From: Pseudomonas alcaligenes
Lineage (GTDB): Bacteria > Pseudomonadota > Gammaproteobacteria > Pseudomonadales > Pseudomonadaceae
Direction: 5' to 3'
Assembly (NCBI RefSeq): GCF_014490745.1
Contig: NZ_LZEU01000001.1
Location: 2,817,501 to 2,881,500, forward strand
DNA: 64,000 bases
Part shown: positions 26,829 through 34,012 of the stretch, in pieces
How positions within the stretch are numbered: position 1 is the first letter of the stretch
Layout: every line of letters begins with the position of its first letter
Position numbers and translations under genes: made by a program
Notes under the pieces: generated by a model
What the model was told of the DNA's origin: nothing
Seen by the model: the letters and a program-made list of their open reading frames with translations, nothing else
Databases searched by the model: none

Positions 26829-27161
26829 ATGTCAATCTATTGCCCAGCGTGTCGCTCCGGGCACATCACAACCCGCAATATCGCCCGTAAGCTGGGTGGA
26901 ACCGTCGGTGCTGTTGGCGGTGCAGCAACAGGCGCTGCCAGTGCTGTTAGCGGAGCACAGAGTGGCGCAGCCATAGGTGCCGTAGCTGGACCATTTGGCG
27001 CTGCACTGGGTGGACTGGCTGGCGCGATTCTTGGCGGCCTGGCAGGCAGTGCCGTTGGCAGTCTCGCCGGAGCCCGCATGGGTGAAGAAATCGATGCCCG
27101 CGTACTCGACAACTTCGAGTGCCAAGCCTGCGGTCATGTGTTTTCGGCGGCCGATAGTTAG
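26829..27161 (+). CDS. Glycine-zipper protein with a split zinc-ribbon
   Basis: A 110-residue protein. It begins MSIYCPACRSG and ends with FECQACGHVFSA, so the two CxxC pairs sit at opposite ends and could form one zinc ribbon. Between them is a long Gly/Ala-rich stretch with repeated GxxxG spacing (GAVGGAATGAASAVSGAQ, LGGLAGAILGGLAGSAVG), which can insert into membranes as glycine-zipper helices. AGGAG precedes the ATG. It begins the maintenance-type module. Such zipper proteins occur widely in plasmids and islands; its role is unknown. Confidence 0.72.
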   Translation: MSIYCPACRSGHITTRNIARKLGGTVGAVGGAATGAASAVSGAQSGAAIGAVAGPFGAALGGLAGAILGGLAGSAVGSLAGARMGEEIDARVLDNFECQACGHVFSAADS

Positions 27162-27268
27162 AGTTCTTTGCCCCTCACGCCTCATCTCACTCACGTTTTC
27201 CAGGCGCTATTACTCGGTACTAAAACCGGGACTCGATGCGCCCGCCAGAAACTTGGCAAGGAGTTTCT

Positions 27269-28237
27269 ATGGCTCATCTCATCGAAACCATGGCTTATGC
27301 CGGAGCCACTCCGTGGCACGGCCTCGGCAATCAACTTACCCAGCAACAGCCCATTGAAGTTTGGCAACGCGAAGCCGGTATGGACTGGCAGATCCTTGAA
27401 AGCCCCGTGCACTTTAAATCGGATGCCATCGGCCATCTGGGCACCATCCATTCGTTCCCCGAGCAAAAGGTACTGTTCCGTTCGGATACCAAGGTGCCGC
27501 TGTCCGTGGTCTCCAGCCGCTATCACACCGTCCAACCGCGCGAGGTGCTGGAGTTTTATCGTGACCTCACCGAGGTCTCCGGCTACGAGTTGGAAACTGC
27601 TGGTGTACTCAAGGGCGGGCGCAAATTCTGGGCATTGGCCCGTACCGGCCAAGGTGCGGCGCTCAAGGGTAACGACCAGGTCAACGGCTACCTACTACTG
27701 GCCACCTCCTGCGACGGAACCCTGGCTACCACCGCAACGCCGACCACAGTGCGCGTGGTCTGCAATAACACACTGACCATCGCCTTGGACGGCACCAGCC
27801 GAGCGATCAAGGTGCCGCACAACACCCGGTTCGATCCAACGGCAGTGAAGAAGCAACTCGGTATTGCCGTCTCGCAATGGGATGACTTCATGTACCGCAT
27901 GCGCGCGCTCTCTGAACGCAAGGTGCAGTGGCACGAAGCGTTGGGCTTCTTTATGAACGTGATGTGTGAGACCAGCCCTACCGGACAACTTCCCGAGCAG
28001 TTGCCCAACGAGCGCGCCCTGCGCAAGGTCCAAGAGCTGTATGACGGACGTGGCCGAGGCAGTCAGCTGGACTCGGCACGCGGTACCGCCTGGGGACTGC
28101 TCAACGCTGTGACCGAGTACGTCGACCACGAGCGCCGTGCACGCAGCAACGAGTACCGCATGGACTCGGCCTGGTTCGGTCAGGGTGCACAGATCAAGCA
28201 GCGCGCGTTGGATGCTGCGTTGAGGTTGGCGGCTTAA
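27269..28237 (+). CDS. DUF932 phage/plasmid-like protein
   Basis: A 322-residue DUF932 protein of the phage/plasmid-like family. Typical segments are ATPWHGLGNQL near the start, SSRYHTVQPREVLEFY, ATTATPTTVRVVCNNTL and VKVPHNTRF-like text in the middle. The ATG at 27269 has AAGGAG seven bases upstream; an in-frame start at 27236 lacks one. Members are common in Pseudomonas islands beside YqaJ exonucleases and RadC proteins, and are thought to act in recombination or replication of mobile DNA. The exact activity is not known. Confidence 0.85.
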   Translation: MAHLIETMAYAGATPWHGLGNQLTQQQPIEVWQREAGMDWQILESPVHFKSDAIGHLGTIHSFPEQKVLFRSDTKVPLSVVSSRYHTVQPREVLEFYRDLTEVSGYELETAGVLKGGRKFWALARTGQGAALKGNDQVNGYLLLATSCDGTLATTATPTTVRVVCNNTLTIALDGTSRAIKVPHNTRFDPTAVKKQLGIAVSQWDDFMYRMRALSERKVQWHEALGFFMNVMCETSPTGQLPEQLPNERALRKVQELYDGRGRGSQLDSARGTAWGLLNAVTEYVDHERRARSNEYRMDSAWFGQGAQIKQRALDAALRLAA

Positions 28238-28255
28238 CTGCTGCCCTGAAGCCTA

Positions 28256-28275
28256 CCCAGCCCAAACGGGCTGGG
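28256..28275 (+). terminator. Hairpin after the DUF932 gene
   Basis: CCCAGCCC and GGGCTGGG flank an AAAC loop 18 bases after the stop codon. There is no long T tract, so termination is probably partial. Confidence 0.5.
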
Positions 28276-28341
28276 CGGCTGTTCGACCTCGGACAGGAGT
28301 TCGTCAATAATCACACACCACCATCTAGAAGGATCTTCACG

Positions 28342-28962
28342 TTGAAACAGATAGCTATCGTTGCGTTACTCGCACTCGCCATCAGCGGATGCGACAAGCC
28401 CAAGGAAGAGACCGCACAGACAAATCAACCTCCGGCAATGTGCGCCAAGGATACGGATTGCAAAGGTGACCGCATCTGCGAAAGCGGACAGTGCATGTCC
28501 CCTACATCACAGCCCGCCGCGGCTACAAAACCTGAGTTACTTGCACCAGCATCCCCCAGCATTGCCTACGAGGCGCTACTGATTTCGGACGATGCAGCGG
28601 GCCCCTTCAGCATCGCCTACATGGATCTCGGCACTGCACTCAACTACCAATCCAGAGCTGGGGTGGTCAACCTCATGGAGTCGGTTGTGCAGGATCCCGA
28701 ACTCACTGGCTACGTCAAAATCGAAAAGGCCTATGCCTTTGGTCCAGACAAATTCGTCCTGGTTGTCTCAACCGGAGAAAGCGGCAACTCCTGCCCGGCA
28801 ACGACATACGTCTTTAGCTACGACACCAAGAGTGAAATTGTCGATGGCAAGGCCAGCATTGATGGCTGCTCGGAAACCGTCGAAGCCTTTGCTGAAGGCA
28901 ACAAGCTAAGCATCAAGAAAGAAGGGGCAACCACCGTCGTTTACAACGGCAAAGTTATCTAA
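28342..28962 (+). CDS. Cysteine-rich lipoprotein
   Basis: A 206-residue exported lipoprotein. The signal peptide MKQIAIVALLALAISGC ends in a lipobox (AISGC), followed by a short Cys-rich module (CAKDTDCKGDRICESGQC) and a beta-rich domain with two more cysteines. The start is a TTG at 28342 with AAGGA upstream; no ATG gives the signal peptide. It interrupts an otherwise DNA-processing module, and could be a surface-exclusion or phage-exclusion factor, though nothing proves this. Confidence 0.72.
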   Translation: MKQIAIVALLALAISGCDKPKEETAQTNQPPAMCAKDTDCKGDRICESGQCMSPTSQPAAATKPELLAPASPSIAYEALLISDDAAGPFSIAYMDLGTALNYQSRAGVVNLMESVVQDPELTGYVKIEKAYAFGPDKFVLVVSTGESGNSCPATTYVFSYDTKSEIVDGKASIDGCSETVEAFAEGNKLSIKKEGATTVVYNGKVI

Positions 28963-28992
28963 AAGCACCCGCCTCTTACCCCCTAAAACCAC

Positions 28993-29025
28993 GCCCGGTC
29001 AGCTTCGCGCTGACCGGGCTTTTTT
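28993..29025 (+). terminator. Strong intrinsic terminator directly before the YqaJ gene
   Basis: GCCCGGTCAGC pairs with GCTGACCGGGC around a TTCGC loop and is followed by TTTTTT. It lies only 19 bases before the next ATG, leaving no room for a promoter between them. Confidence 0.85.
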
Positions 29026-29044
29026 ATGTCTGTGAGGTATGCAC

Positions 29045-30043
29045 ATGAAAGCCACTTCATTGAACGGCAACACCCGCAAGTCCCGCCCTGCTCTGCGTCT
29101 GGTGAGCACCAAGGAGCTACCTCGCGAGGACTGGCTGGCGATTCGCAAGCAAGGCATCGGCAGCTCCGATGCTGCCGCGGCAGTCGGCCTGAACCCGTAC
29201 AAGTCGCAGTTGGAGCTGTGGCTGGAAAAGACCGGGCGCGATGCTGGCATGCCCAAGGCCGACCCTCAGGATGAGGAGAGCCCGATGTACTGGGGCAACG
29301 TCCTGGAGCCCATCGTGGCCTGGCACTACAGCAAGCGCACGAAGCACAAGGTACGGCGGATCAATGCCGTATTGCAGCACTCCGAGTTGCCCTGGATGCT
29401 GGCCAACATCGACCGCGAAGTGATCGGCGCTGACGATGTGCAGATCCTCGAATGCAAGACCGCCGGCATAAATGGCGCACGCCTCTGGAAAGAGGGTGTA
29501 CCGGAGTATGTACAGCTCCAAGTGATGCACCAACTCGCCGTTACTGGCAAGCAAGCTGCTGATGTGGCGGTGCTGCTGGGTGGCCAGACGCTGGAGATCC
29601 ATCGCATCGAGCGGGACGAGCAGATGATCGCTCGCCTGATCGAGTTGGAGCGCCAGTTCTGGCATTACGTGGAAAGCGACACGCCACCGCCAGCCGATGG
29701 TACGGCCTCCGCTGAAGCCGCCCTGCGCTGCCTCTACCCAGAGGACAGCGGGCAGACCGTCGACCTCAGCCAGCATGCTGGCCTGACCGCGGCCTATATC
29801 GAGTTGAAAGCCGTTCGGCAGTCGATTGCTGATAAGGAAAAGCGCGAGGCCGAACTCAAGCAGATGCTGCAGCAGGCCATGGGCGACGCCAGCCGGGCGG
29901 AGTTCTCCAATGGCTATGTCAGTTGGCGCAAGGCCAAGGACAGCGTAGGGCTCGATGTCGCCCAACTGCTCAAGGACAAGCCATACCTGCAGGCCAAGTA
30001 CCCGCTGTTGAAAACCGGAGCACGGCGCTTTCTCGTCGGTTGA
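29045..30043 (+). CDS. YqaJ-type viral recombinase (lambda exonuclease fold)
   Basis: A 332-residue nuclease. The YqaJ domain is clear: IRKQGIGSSDAAAAVGLNPY near residue 38, YWGNVLEPIVAWHY near 82, and the PD-(D/E)XK core ILECKTAG near 137 followed by EYVQLQVMHQLAVTG. It degrades one strand of duplex ends for phage- or plasmid-type recombination by annealing. The ATG at 29045 has GAGG seven bases ahead; an ATG two codons earlier is too close. No annealing protein (Bet/RecT) is visible in the module. The C-terminal part is coiled (SIADKEKREAELKQML). Confidence 0.9.
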   Translation: MKATSLNGNTRKSRPALRLVSTKELPREDWLAIRKQGIGSSDAAAAVGLNPYKSQLELWLEKTGRDAGMPKADPQDEESPMYWGNVLEPIVAWHYSKRTKHKVRRINAVLQHSELPWMLANIDREVIGADDVQILECKTAGINGARLWKEGVPEYVQLQVMHQLAVTGKQAADVAVLLGGQTLEIHRIERDEQMIARLIELERQFWHYVESDTPPPADGTASAEAALRCLYPEDSGQTVDLSQHAGLTAAYIELKAVRQSIADKEKREAELKQMLQQAMGDASRAEFSNGYVSWRKAKDSVGLDVAQLLKDKPYLQAKYPLLKTGARRFLVG

Positions 30044-30074
30044 CTCCCTTCACCCTCTCACGCCCTTCCCCCTT

Positions 30075-30115
30075 GGCCAGTCCATGCAGTTCGCACTGCG
30101 TGGCTGGCCTTTTTT
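30075..30115 (+). terminator. Intrinsic terminator directly before the gp3-like gene
   Basis: GGCCAG...CAG pairs with CTG...CTGGCC around a TTCG loop, followed by TTTTTT. The next start codon is 18 bases after it, with AGGAG between. As at 28993, the next gene must depend on read-through or an upstream promoter. Confidence 0.8.
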
Positions 30116-30133
30116 ATTTCCAGGAGAACCACC

Positions 30134-31078
30134 ATGCTCAAAGGTCTGGCTATCACCCCGCCGGTACTCGGGCGGATTTCCATCGGCAAGGTCATCGAGA
30201 AGAACGGCAAGCGTCTGCCGGAAAAGGATGATCAGTTCACCATCACCTCTCAGGTGCAGGGCAAGGATGGCTGGCTCCTGCACCCACTGAATGATGAGCT
30301 GCGCCAAAGCGATGGCGACAAGCTGCGCAGCATCCCCATACGCCTGTTGTTCAACGAGCCAGAGCTGAACTTCCGCGCCGACTACACCCTGTTCGATCGG
30401 CAGTCCGGGCGACCGCTGTGCGTTGGTAATGGCGAGACCTGCAAGCGCGTCACGCAGGACGGCATGCAGTCTCTGCCCTGCCCTTCACCAGATGCCTGCT
30501 CCTTGGCCAAGGGCGGAGCGTGCAAGCCCTATGGCCGACTCAACGTGGTGATTGGGGACGAGGATCCGCTGGGCAGCTTCGTCTTCCGTACCACCGGCTT
30601 CAACAGCATCCGCACCCTCGCCGCTCGGCTGCATTACTTCCAGGCCATCTCGGGCAATCGCCTGGCCTGCCTGCCGCTGGAACTGCGCCTGCGTGGCAAG
30701 TCCACTCGCCAGAGCCACGGCACACCGATCTTTTACGCTGACCTGACAGTCCGCCACAGCATGGACATGACCCAAACGCTGCAGGCGACCCAAGAACTCG
30801 ATGCACAACGACAAGCTGCGGGCTTCGACCAGGCTGCGCTGGATGACGCCGCGCGTCGAGGCTTTGCCAATGGCGCCTTCGAAGACAGTGAGGAAGACGC
30901 GGGCGCCATCGTCGAGGAGTTCTACCCCAGCGACAGCAGCAGCCCTGCCGACACCTGCCAAGCCACACCGAAAACCAGCTTGAGCGAGAAGTTGGAATCA
31001 CAGGCTCAACGGCTCTGCGCCACATCTAATCAGGACCAAGGACACCATCATGAAACTGCACAAACTGAAGGCCAGTGA
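30134..31078 (+). CDS. Gp3-like / recombination directionality factor candidate
   Basis: A 314-residue protein of the kind usually labelled hydrolase or metal-binding protein in Pseudomonas islands and related to gp3-like recombination directionality factors. The cysteine set CVGNGETCKR, LPCPSPDACSLAKGGACK in the middle is typical, followed by TGFNSIRTLAARLHYF and LRGKSTRQSHGTPIFYADL. The last 80 residues are low-complexity and acidic. If it works like phage gp3 it would steer a recombinase from integration to excision; no serine integrase lies in the window. The end overlaps the RadC gene by 29 bases. Confidence 0.72.
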   Translation: MLKGLAITPPVLGRISIGKVIEKNGKRLPEKDDQFTITSQVQGKDGWLLHPLNDELRQSDGDKLRSIPIRLLFNEPELNFRADYTLFDRQSGRPLCVGNGETCKRVTQDGMQSLPCPSPDACSLAKGGACKPYGRLNVVIGDEDPLGSFVFRTTGFNSIRTLAARLHYFQAISGNRLACLPLELRLRGKSTRQSHGTPIFYADLTVRHSMDMTQTLQATQELDAQRQAAGFDQAALDDAARRGFANGAFEDSEEDAGAIVEEFYPSDSSSPADTCQATPKTSLSEKLESQAQRLCATSNQDQGHHHETAQTEGQ

Positions 31079-31547
31079 GCCAACCGGCACCTACCTGGTT
31101 GAATCGCCTGTCACCGAAGCTGACATCCTGCTGATGGCTCGACAACTCGCCAATCAACGCCTTCGTCGGGGACGGGCACTGACCTCTCCACGGGAAGTTT
31201 TTATCCATCTGCAAGCACTGCTCGCCGATTACGAGCACGAGGTCTTTGCTCTGCTTTTGCTCGACAGCAAGAACCGGGTGATCACGTTTCACGAACTGTT
31301 CCGAGGCACCCTGGACGGCGCAAGCGTTTACCCGAGAGAGGTGGTCAAGATGGCCCTGGCGCACAACGCGGCGGCGATCATCCTGGTCCACAACCACCCT
31401 TCAGGTGATCCCGAGCCAAGCCATGCGGACCGCAACCTGACACACAAACTGCAGGAGGCGCTGAACCTGGTTGGCATACGAACGCTCGACCATGTCGTGG
31501 TCGGCAAAGAAGGCTGCGTATCGCTAGCCGAGTCTGGTTACTTGTGA
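31050..31547 (+). CDS. radC: RadC-like JAB domain protein
   Basis: A 165-residue RadC family protein with the JAB metal-binding motif intact: VHNHPSGDPEPSHAD near residue 112, plus E67-like FALLLLDSKNRV and HELFRGTLDGASVYPREV. It lacks the N-terminal helix-hairpin-helix part of chromosomal RadC, as is usual for short island versions. AAGGACACC lies ahead of the ATG. Such proteins travel with plasmids and islands next to YqaJ and DUF932 genes. The activity is probably metal-dependent hydrolysis, but the substrate is unknown. Confidence 0.88.
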   Translation: MKLHKLKASEPTGTYLVESPVTEADILLMARQLANQRLRRGRALTSPREVFIHLQALLADYEHEVFALLLLDSKNRVITFHELFRGTLDGASVYPREVVKMALAHNAAAIILVHNHPSGDPEPSHADRNLTHKLQEALNLVGIRTLDHVVVGKEGCVSLAESGYL

Positions 31548-31557
31548 GGGGGCCACC

Positions 31558-31869
31558 ATGGAATGCTTGATATGCAACTCCTCGGCAGTTCTGACCCGAG
31601 ACGCTGCAAGTGCCATTGCACGCATGCTCGGAATCGCGGAGAGCTTCATCAAGGGCGCTCAGCGAGTCGCCGTCAGCGACAGCTCAGCAGGTACTCCGCC
31701 ACTGGCGCAAGCGCTGAATATGATCACTGGCGGAACATCAGCGGTCTCGTCCGACTGGGAGGGTATCAACACCTGGATTCAGGACATGCAGAGGTATCAG
31801 TTCATGGGGCACACGTGTCTTTGCTTGCGCTGCGGAGCACTGTTCGATGCGCCCCAATCCAGCCCTTAG
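31558..31869 (+). CDS. Small zinc-knuckle protein
   Basis: A 103-residue protein that opens with MECLICNSSAVLT and ends with CLCLRCGALFDAP, giving two CxxC pairs that could join as one zinc ribbon, as in the 26829 protein. The middle (INTWIQDMQRYQ) is helical. GAGGGGG precedes the ATG, 10 bases after radC, so it is probably co-transcribed. Function unknown. Confidence 0.65.
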   Translation: MECLICNSSAVLTRDAASAIARMLGIAESFIKGAQRVAVSDSSAGTPPLAQALNMITGGTSAVSSDWEGINTWIQDMQRYQFMGHTCLCLRCGALFDAPQSSP

Positions 31870-31870
31870 C

Positions 31871-32218
31871 TCAACTGCGCGCCAACCTTTCAACCAAACG
31901 CTCTACGACCTCCATCACCAGTTGCCTGTCGTCTCCGCCCAGGGAAGAAAGCAAAGCGTGGAGACGCCGCGCCTGGTCCTCTGGACGATCACTTGCTTCT
32001 GTCAGGAGTTCAGCGGTTCCGCAGCCGAAGACACCGGCCAGCTCAACCAGTCGCTCGATGTTGGGCATCACCACCCCACGCTCTATTCGCGACACCGCTT
32101 CGCTGCCTATCCCCAGTCGTTCGGCAACCTGCTCCTGGCTGAGTCCAGATTGCAGGCGCTGCCGTGCAATCGCCCGCCCCACTACATCAGCCAGTCTTTT
32201 CGATTCGGTCTTTGACAT
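31871..32218 (-). CDS. XRE-family transcriptional regulator
   Basis: A 115-residue regulator with a Cro/CI helix-turn-helix at about residues 15-68 (LQSGLSQEQVAERLGIGSEA, VSRIERGVVMPNIERLVELA) and a short helical C-terminus for dimerisation. The ATG at 32218 has GGAGG five bases ahead; the GTG three bases earlier is too close to it. It faces the module above and shares its upstream region with the small membrane protein. Two CAACCT palindromes in that region are candidate binding sites. It likely controls maintenance genes of the island. Confidence 0.85.
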   Translation of the reverse strand: MSKTESKRLADVVGRAIARQRLQSGLSQEQVAERLGIGSEAVSRIERGVVMPNIERLVELAGVFGCGTAELLTEASDRPEDQARRLHALLSSLGGDDRQLVMEVVERLVERLARS

Positions 32219-32251
32219 CACACCCTCCAGTCACCCCAGATGGTCGTGTCA

Positions 32252-32303
32252 CAACCTGTTGACATGAAGGACTCAAAGAACCGAGACTCAACCTTAAAGG
32301 TTG
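32252..32303. promoter_or_regulatory. Two CAACCT-type palindromes upstream of the XRE gene
   Basis: CAACCTGTTG at 32252-32261 and CAACCTTAAAGGTTG at 32289-32303 share a half-site and lie between the XRE regulator and the small membrane protein gene. The second is a perfect 15-base palindrome. A TTGACA -35-like element (32259-32264) overlaps the first. They are good candidates for the regulator's operators. The rest of 32304-32490 holds no other feature I can name. Confidence 0.45.
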
Positions 32304-32490
32304 CCATTCACCTCAAATTGCTCGATCAATGAGAAACACCCGCCCCCAACTACCCGCAGATGGGGCCCCAATACCGAAGGTCTCTCACCGCACAGAAAGG
32401 TCTAGGCGTTGGCCTCATTTGCCAAGGCGAAATGCTCAATCAATGCAGATGAACAAAACATCGGCATCACTTAAAAACGGAGTGCAGTAA

Positions 32491-32646
32491 ATGCTGATAG
32501 CCATAGTTTGGATCACCTTGGCCGTGGTACTTGGTCTAGCCGCCAAAGGGAGCGGAAGATCATTCTGGGTATGGTTCATTCTTGGAATGATCATCGACCC
32601 CATACTGGCCTGGATTGTTTATGTGATCGTCGTAAAGAGCCAATAA
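32491..32646 (+). CDS. Small membrane protein, 51 residues
   Basis: Translates as MLIAIVWITLAVVLGLAAKG, then a short polar linker (SGRSFWVWFI) and a second hydrophobic helix ending VIVVKSQ. The hairpin of two membrane helices resembles small phage or superinfection-exclusion type membrane peptides. GGAG lies nine bases ahead of the ATG and a good terminator follows 60 bases after the stop, which supports a real single-gene transcript. It is too short for standard gene calling. Confidence 0.55.
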   Translation: MLIAIVWITLAVVLGLAAKGSGRSFWVWFILGMIIDPILAWIVYVIVVKSQ

Positions 32647-32707
32647 CGCTCGAAAGCCTCATGGCGCATTCAACGTGCGTCACGAGATGCGAGTGCCACG
32701 GCCTGCG

Positions 32708-32738
32708 AAATCCCTCAACCTCCTGAGGGATTTTTTTT
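32708..32738 (+). terminator. Intrinsic terminator after the small membrane protein gene
   Basis: AAATCCCTCA and TGAGGGATTT pair around ACCTCC and are followed by a run of T. It closes the transcript from the small gene at 32491. The following 32739-32962 shows no convincing gene. Confidence 0.8.
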
Positions 32739-32962
32739 GCGTCAAACCACATATTTTCGAGGCTATGCCGGAGGGATCCCTTCAAGAGCGACGTCCATGT
32801 CGCCAGCTGCCGATAGCCAAACTGCCGACACCGAACGAATCCCCCCTGATCTGAGCAGACTGAAGCAACGTACTAACGGCTGCAGTTGGCTTTACGCCCA
32901 TGATGGCTATGTAGAAACGCCATGACCAACCATCAACGGGTCATGTCGTACATGGGTGGAAC

Positions 32963-33190
32963 CTAGCACGCCAGACTCAGGCGACCAGACTTCACTGCTG
33001 CGCCCTGAGCCACATTGCGTTCTTCGACTCTGGCCATGATCCAATCCTGCACCTCATCGTCCACCCAACCAACACTCCGCTCCCCCAAGGAGACGGGTTT
33101 GGGGAAGGATTCCTCCGCGATGTACTTGTAGACCGTTGATCGAGCCAGCCCCGTTACCCGCATTACTTCTTTCAGTCGAATCAGTCTCAT
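32963..33190 (-). CDS. AlpA-family regulator
   Basis: A 75-residue MerR-like helix-turn-helix protein of the AlpA type: MRLIRLKEVMRVTGLARSTV at the start, then YKYIAEESFPKPVSLGERSV and VGWVDDEVQDWI, the standard pattern. AlpA proteins switch on integrase or excision genes in prophages, satellites and islands. The ATG at 33190 has GGAG eight bases before it. It lies just downstream of the Gp2-like gene with 35 bases between, so both are probably in one transcript. Confidence 0.88.
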   Translation of the reverse strand: MRLIRLKEVMRVTGLARSTVYKYIAEESFPKPVSLGERSVGWVDDEVQDWIMARVEERNVAQGAAVKSGRLSLAC

Positions 33191-33225
33191 GATCGAAACT
33201 CCATTAGCTTGTCCCATGAGATGGC

Positions 33226-33903
33226 TCAGTCCTGTGAAGCTTGAATGCGGCTGACCTGACTCATGCCGAAGCTCCTCCCGCCATCACCGTATCGTTTAGT
33301 CTGCTGCTTAGCGAAATAGCTGAGCCGGTAGAAAACGCCATAGAGCTGGAGGTTTGATAGCGGCCCACGGCGCATCAACGCAGAAACCGGACGCTCCGGG
33401 AAGTGAACCGCGGCCTGCGCTTGCCTCCAGCTGATCCCCAACGCAACACCCCAAGCCTTGTAGATACGCCCAGATAGCATCTCGTCGTAATCCCGATCCG
33501 GATCACTCAAGCGACCGTAATTCCCCAGCGAGAAATAGGCGTCATGATTGAGCAGTATGGCCACATGGAAATGTGGCTGATCACCTTGGTTCAATTCACG
33601 CACCCAGACGTACCGCACCATAGGGTCATAGCCTCGCCTACCAGCAGATTTCTTAACCTGCTGGGCATGCTTGAGCTGAGCCTTCAGAGACCCGATGAAA
33701 CGTGTGATCGCGTTTTCAGGAATGCAGCAACCCCGTGAACTGCGTAGGTCGATACGAATGACAGTCCACCTGGGATGCTCTTCTAGGCATCCCATAAGCA
33801 AGTCATGGATACGCTGCAGGTAGTAAAGGTGTGATTGATCAAGCTCCACCAGGATGGGCAGACCTAGCCATTCGATGGAGTTACTCGGAGGTACCTTGAA
33901 CAT
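33226..33903 (-). CDS. Inovirus-type Gp2 / YagK-YfjJ-like protein
   Basis: A 225-residue protein with the features of the inovirus Gp2 (YagK/YfjJ) family, common next to AlpA in Pseudomonas islands and phage satellites. The central segment GDQPHFHVAILLNHDAYFS holds a histidine pair like the HUH motif of rolling-circle initiators, and YIRIDLRSSRG-like text precedes it (VIRIDLRSSRG). The C-terminus carries LYGVFYRLSYFAKQQTK. The ATG at 33903 has AAGGA eight bases ahead; a GTG at 33930 has none. A replication role is plausible but unproven. Confidence 0.8.
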   Translation of the reverse strand: MFKVPPSNSIEWLGLPILVELDQSHLYYLQRIHDLLMGCLEEHPRWTVIRIDLRSSRGCCIPENAITRFIGSLKAQLKHAQQVKKSAGRRGYDPMVRYVWVRELNQGDQPHFHVAILLNHDAYFSLGNYGRLSDPDRDYDEMLSGRIYKAWGVALGISWRQAQAAVHFPERPVSALMRRGPLSNLQLYGVFYRLSYFAKQQTKRYGDGGRSFGMSQVSRIQASQD

Positions 33904-34012
33904 GGAGGGTGTCCTTGTGATAAGTCTCACAAGAACAGTCTTACCTGTGGAGTATTACTCCTGATAACTACTTATAAATATTACCTAGCCAACCAGCATT
34001 GACACAGACAGA

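Noticed and set aside
26829..27161. Glycine-rich protein as a colicin-like or bacteriocin toxin
   Set aside because: The paired zinc knuckles at both ends and absence of a leader or immunity gene do not fit a bacteriocin.
32737..32925. A 62-codon plus-strand frame after the small membrane protein
   Set aside because: It starts inside the T run of a terminator and has no coding signature.
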